NCBI RefSeq assembly: GCF_014652355.1
Contig: NZ_BMYQ01000003.1
Location: 1-64,000, forward strand
Length of the DNA: 64,000 nt
Origin: Gemmobacter lanyuensis
GTDB taxonomy: Bacteria > Pseudomonadota > Alphaproteobacteria > Rhodobacterales > Rhodobacteraceae
Direction of reading: 5' to 3'
A program made the position numbers and the translations under genes. This document shows positions 62,607 to 64,000 of this stretch, piece by piece. Numbering within the stretch: position 1 is the stretch's first letter; every line of letters begins with the position of its first letter. Under the pieces are notes generated by a model that saw only the letters and a program-made list of their open reading frames with translations, had not been told where the DNA came from and did no database searches.

Positions 62607-64000
62607 TGTGGATGATCGGGCCGGTCGGCTTTACCTCTCCGCTGATCCTGCTGGGGCTTCTGGCGCTGCCGTTGCTGTGGCTTTTGCTGCGCGCCGTGCC
62701 GCCTGCGCCGATCCGTCGCCGCTTTCCGGGGGTGGCGCTGCTGCTGGGCCTGCGCGACAGCGATGTTGAGGCGATGCGGACCCCCTGGTGGCTGTTGCTG
62801 CTGCGGGCCGTTGCGATCGGGGCGGCGATTCTGGCCTTTGCCGGGCCGGTCCTGAACCCCGCAGCACCCGCGCCTGCCTCGGATGCCCCGCTTCTGGTGG
62901 TGATTGACGGGGGCTGGGCCGATGCGCGCGACTGGCCGCGCCGCGTGGATCAGGCGACCCGCGTGGTGGAGGCGGCGGGCCGCGCCGGGCGCCGGGTGGC
63001 GCTGCTGCGCCTGTCGGATGCGCCCCAGACCCCGGTGTTTCAGGCCGCGCAGGCCGTGCGCGATCGGCTGGTGGGGCTGGCCCCCCAGCCGTTTGCGCCT
63101 GCGAATCTTGCGGGCTGGGGGCAGCTGCTTCCAGCGGAAGCCTTTGAAACCTATTGGATTTCGGATGGTCTGGATCATCCGGGCCGCGCCGGTTTGCTGG
63201 CGCTGATGCAGGCGCGGGGGCAGGTGCGGGTGTTTGAAAGCCCGCGTCCGGTGCTGGCGCTGCGCCCGGTTGGCTTCAAGGATGGGGCGGTGCAGATTAC
63301 CGCCCTGCGCCTGCCCGCCGGGGCTGCGGCCGAGGTCGAAGTTTCGGCCCGCGGCCTTGACCCCGCAGGGATCGAGCGGGAGCTGGCCCGCGCTCAACTG
63401 CCATTCGCCGCGGGCGAGGATCGCGCCGAAACCGCGTTGCCGCTACCACCCGAGCTTCGGAACCGTCTGACCCGTTTTGAGATCATCGGCCAGCGCACCG
63501 CGGGTGCGGTGACTCTGACAGATGACAGCCTCAAGCGGCGCAAGGTCGCGCTGATCGGGGGCGGCGCGGGGAAAGAGGGGCTGTTGCTGCTGTCGCCCAC
63601 GCATTACCTGCGGCAGGCGCTGGCCCCGGTGGCGGAACTGATTGACGGCAGCCTGACCGATGTTCTGGTCGCCAACCCCGATGTGATCGTGCTGGCCGAT
63701 GTCGCCCGGCTGACGCAGGCGGAAAGCGATGGGCTGCAAACCTGGGTGTCGAAGGGGGGCCTGTTGTTGCGCTTTGCGGGGCCAAAGCTTGCGGCTTCGG
63801 ACATCGCGCGCGACACCGCCGATCCGCTGCTGCCGGTGCGGTTGCGGCAGGGCGGGCGCAGCCTTGGCGGCGCGATGAGCTGGGGTGATCCCCGCAGCCT
63901 TGCCCCCTTTGCCGAAAGCAGCCCCTTCTTCGGCCTTCCGATTCCGGCCGAGGTGACGGTGAAGGCGCAGGTTCTGGCGCAGCCCGACCCCGATCTGGCA
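62606..64000 (+). CDS. BatA-like/DUF4159-type membrane protein (5' part; runs off the window)
   Basis: From ATG 62606 the frame stays open for 465 codons to the window edge, so the gene is incomplete. It begins MWMIGPVGFTSPLILLGLLA with TM1, then RRRFPGVALLLGL, and RTPWWLLLLRAVAIGAAILA with TM2. This is the BatA/aerotolerance N-terminal domain. A Rossmann-like region (APLLVVIDGGWADARDWPRR) and a long soluble part follow (ETYWISDGLDHPGRAGLLAL, VALIGGGAGKEGLLLLSPTH). The MIDAS motif is degenerate. In relatives such genes end in a DUF4159 domain, which would lie beyond 64000. Third gene of the MoxR operon. Confidence 0.85.
   Translation, partial: MWMIGPVGFTSPLILLGLLALPLLWLLLRAVPPAPIRRRFPGVALLLGLRDSDVEAMRTPWWLLLLRAVAIGAAILAFAGPVLNPAAPAPASDAPLLVVIDGGWADARDWPRRVDQATRVVEAAGRAGRRVALLRLSDAPQTPVFQAAQAVRDRLVGLAPQPFAPANLAGWGQLLPAEAFETYWISDGLDHPGRAGLLALMQARGQVRVFESPRPVLALRPVGFKDGAVQITALRLPAGAAAEVEVSARGLDPAGIERELARAQLPFAAGEDRAETALPLPPELRNRLTRFEIIGQRTAGAVTLTDDSLKRRKVALIGGGAGKEGLLLLSPTHYLRQALAPVAELIDGSLTDVLVANPDVIVLADVARLTQAESDGLQTWVSKGGLLLRFAGPKLAASDIARDTADPLLPVRLRQGGRSLGGAMSWGDPRSLAPFAESSPFFGLPIPAEVTVKAQVLAQPDPDLA

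Overview
The window is one continuous stretch of a GC-rich chromosome. Gene content points to an alphaproteobacterium of the order Rhodobacterales (Rhodobacter/Paracoccus/Gemmobacter type). The evidence is: a SAM/SAH riboswitch in front of metK (a class typical of this order), irr divergent from fabA-fabB-fabI, crotonyl-CoA carboxylase/reductase, the YdcH - Hsp20 - DUF1150 heat-shock cluster, PhoH-YbeY-CorC-Lnt-MetK synteny, and several small proteins that I recognise as typical of Rhodobacteraceae. Genus and species cannot be set from the sequence alone. There is no rRNA, CRISPR array or prophage. The only clear sign of mobile DNA is a zinc-ribbon, transposase-like gene at the extreme left.

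Layout. 0-1.5 kb: transposase-like gene. 1.5-10.2 kb: mostly minus-strand housekeeping genes (prs, threonine aldolase, YcgN, ribF, MaoC hydratase, HAD phosphatase, Mn pyrophosphatase, TraB/GumN) plus a plus-strand isomerase/hydrolase pair. 10.2-12.4 kb: groESL with a CIRCE operator. 12.5-17.4 kb: iron-permease-like protein, purEK, YdcH, Hsp20 with a sigma-32-type promoter, DUF1150, trxB and a divergent Lrp regulator. 17.4-25 kb: a gene-poor segment with folded DNA and a 52-aa protein, the lgt - methyltransferase - pgeF operon, UbiK, a NarX-type two-component system, two tandem Asp-rich secreted proteins and tRNA-Gly. 25.4-29.5 kb: fabI, fabB, fabA, irr and a putative outer-membrane protein. 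29.7-35.2 kb: dctD-dctB divergent from dctA, then a conserved protein of unknown function. 35.3-43.3 kb: miaB, OmpA-like protein plus lipoprotein, phoH, ybeY, corC, lnt, metK. 43.5-54.2 kb: choline-sulfatase with its LysR regulator, a CocE hydrolase and peptide-type ABC transporter operon, and an HSL-type esterase. 54.3-60.7 kb: pseudo-receiver, cold-shock protein, PhnA, ccr, RecD-like helicase and small conserved proteins. 60.7-64 kb: MoxR - DUF58 - BatA-like operon running off the right edge.

How the genes work together. Envelope lipoprotein maturation (lgt, lnt), fatty-acid synthesis with the anaerobic-type FabA/FabB branch, acetyl-CoA assimilation (ccr) with an (R)-specific hydratase, one-carbon/SAM metabolism (metK), C4-dicarboxylate uptake (dctABD) and proteostasis (groESL, Hsp20) are represented. 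Regulation is unusually visible: CIRCE, a sigma-32-type promoter, a SAM/SAH pseudoknot over the metK ribosome-binding site, an inverted repeat over the maoC promoter and a palindrome over the LysR start codon.

Least explained parts: the Asp-rich secreted pair with a repeated C-terminal module next to a two-component system; the OmpA-like protein and lipoprotein that share a Cys-bounded 31-residue module; a DctD regulator without the GAFTGA loop; and a family of hairpin-plus-GGATATTTT intergenic repeats.
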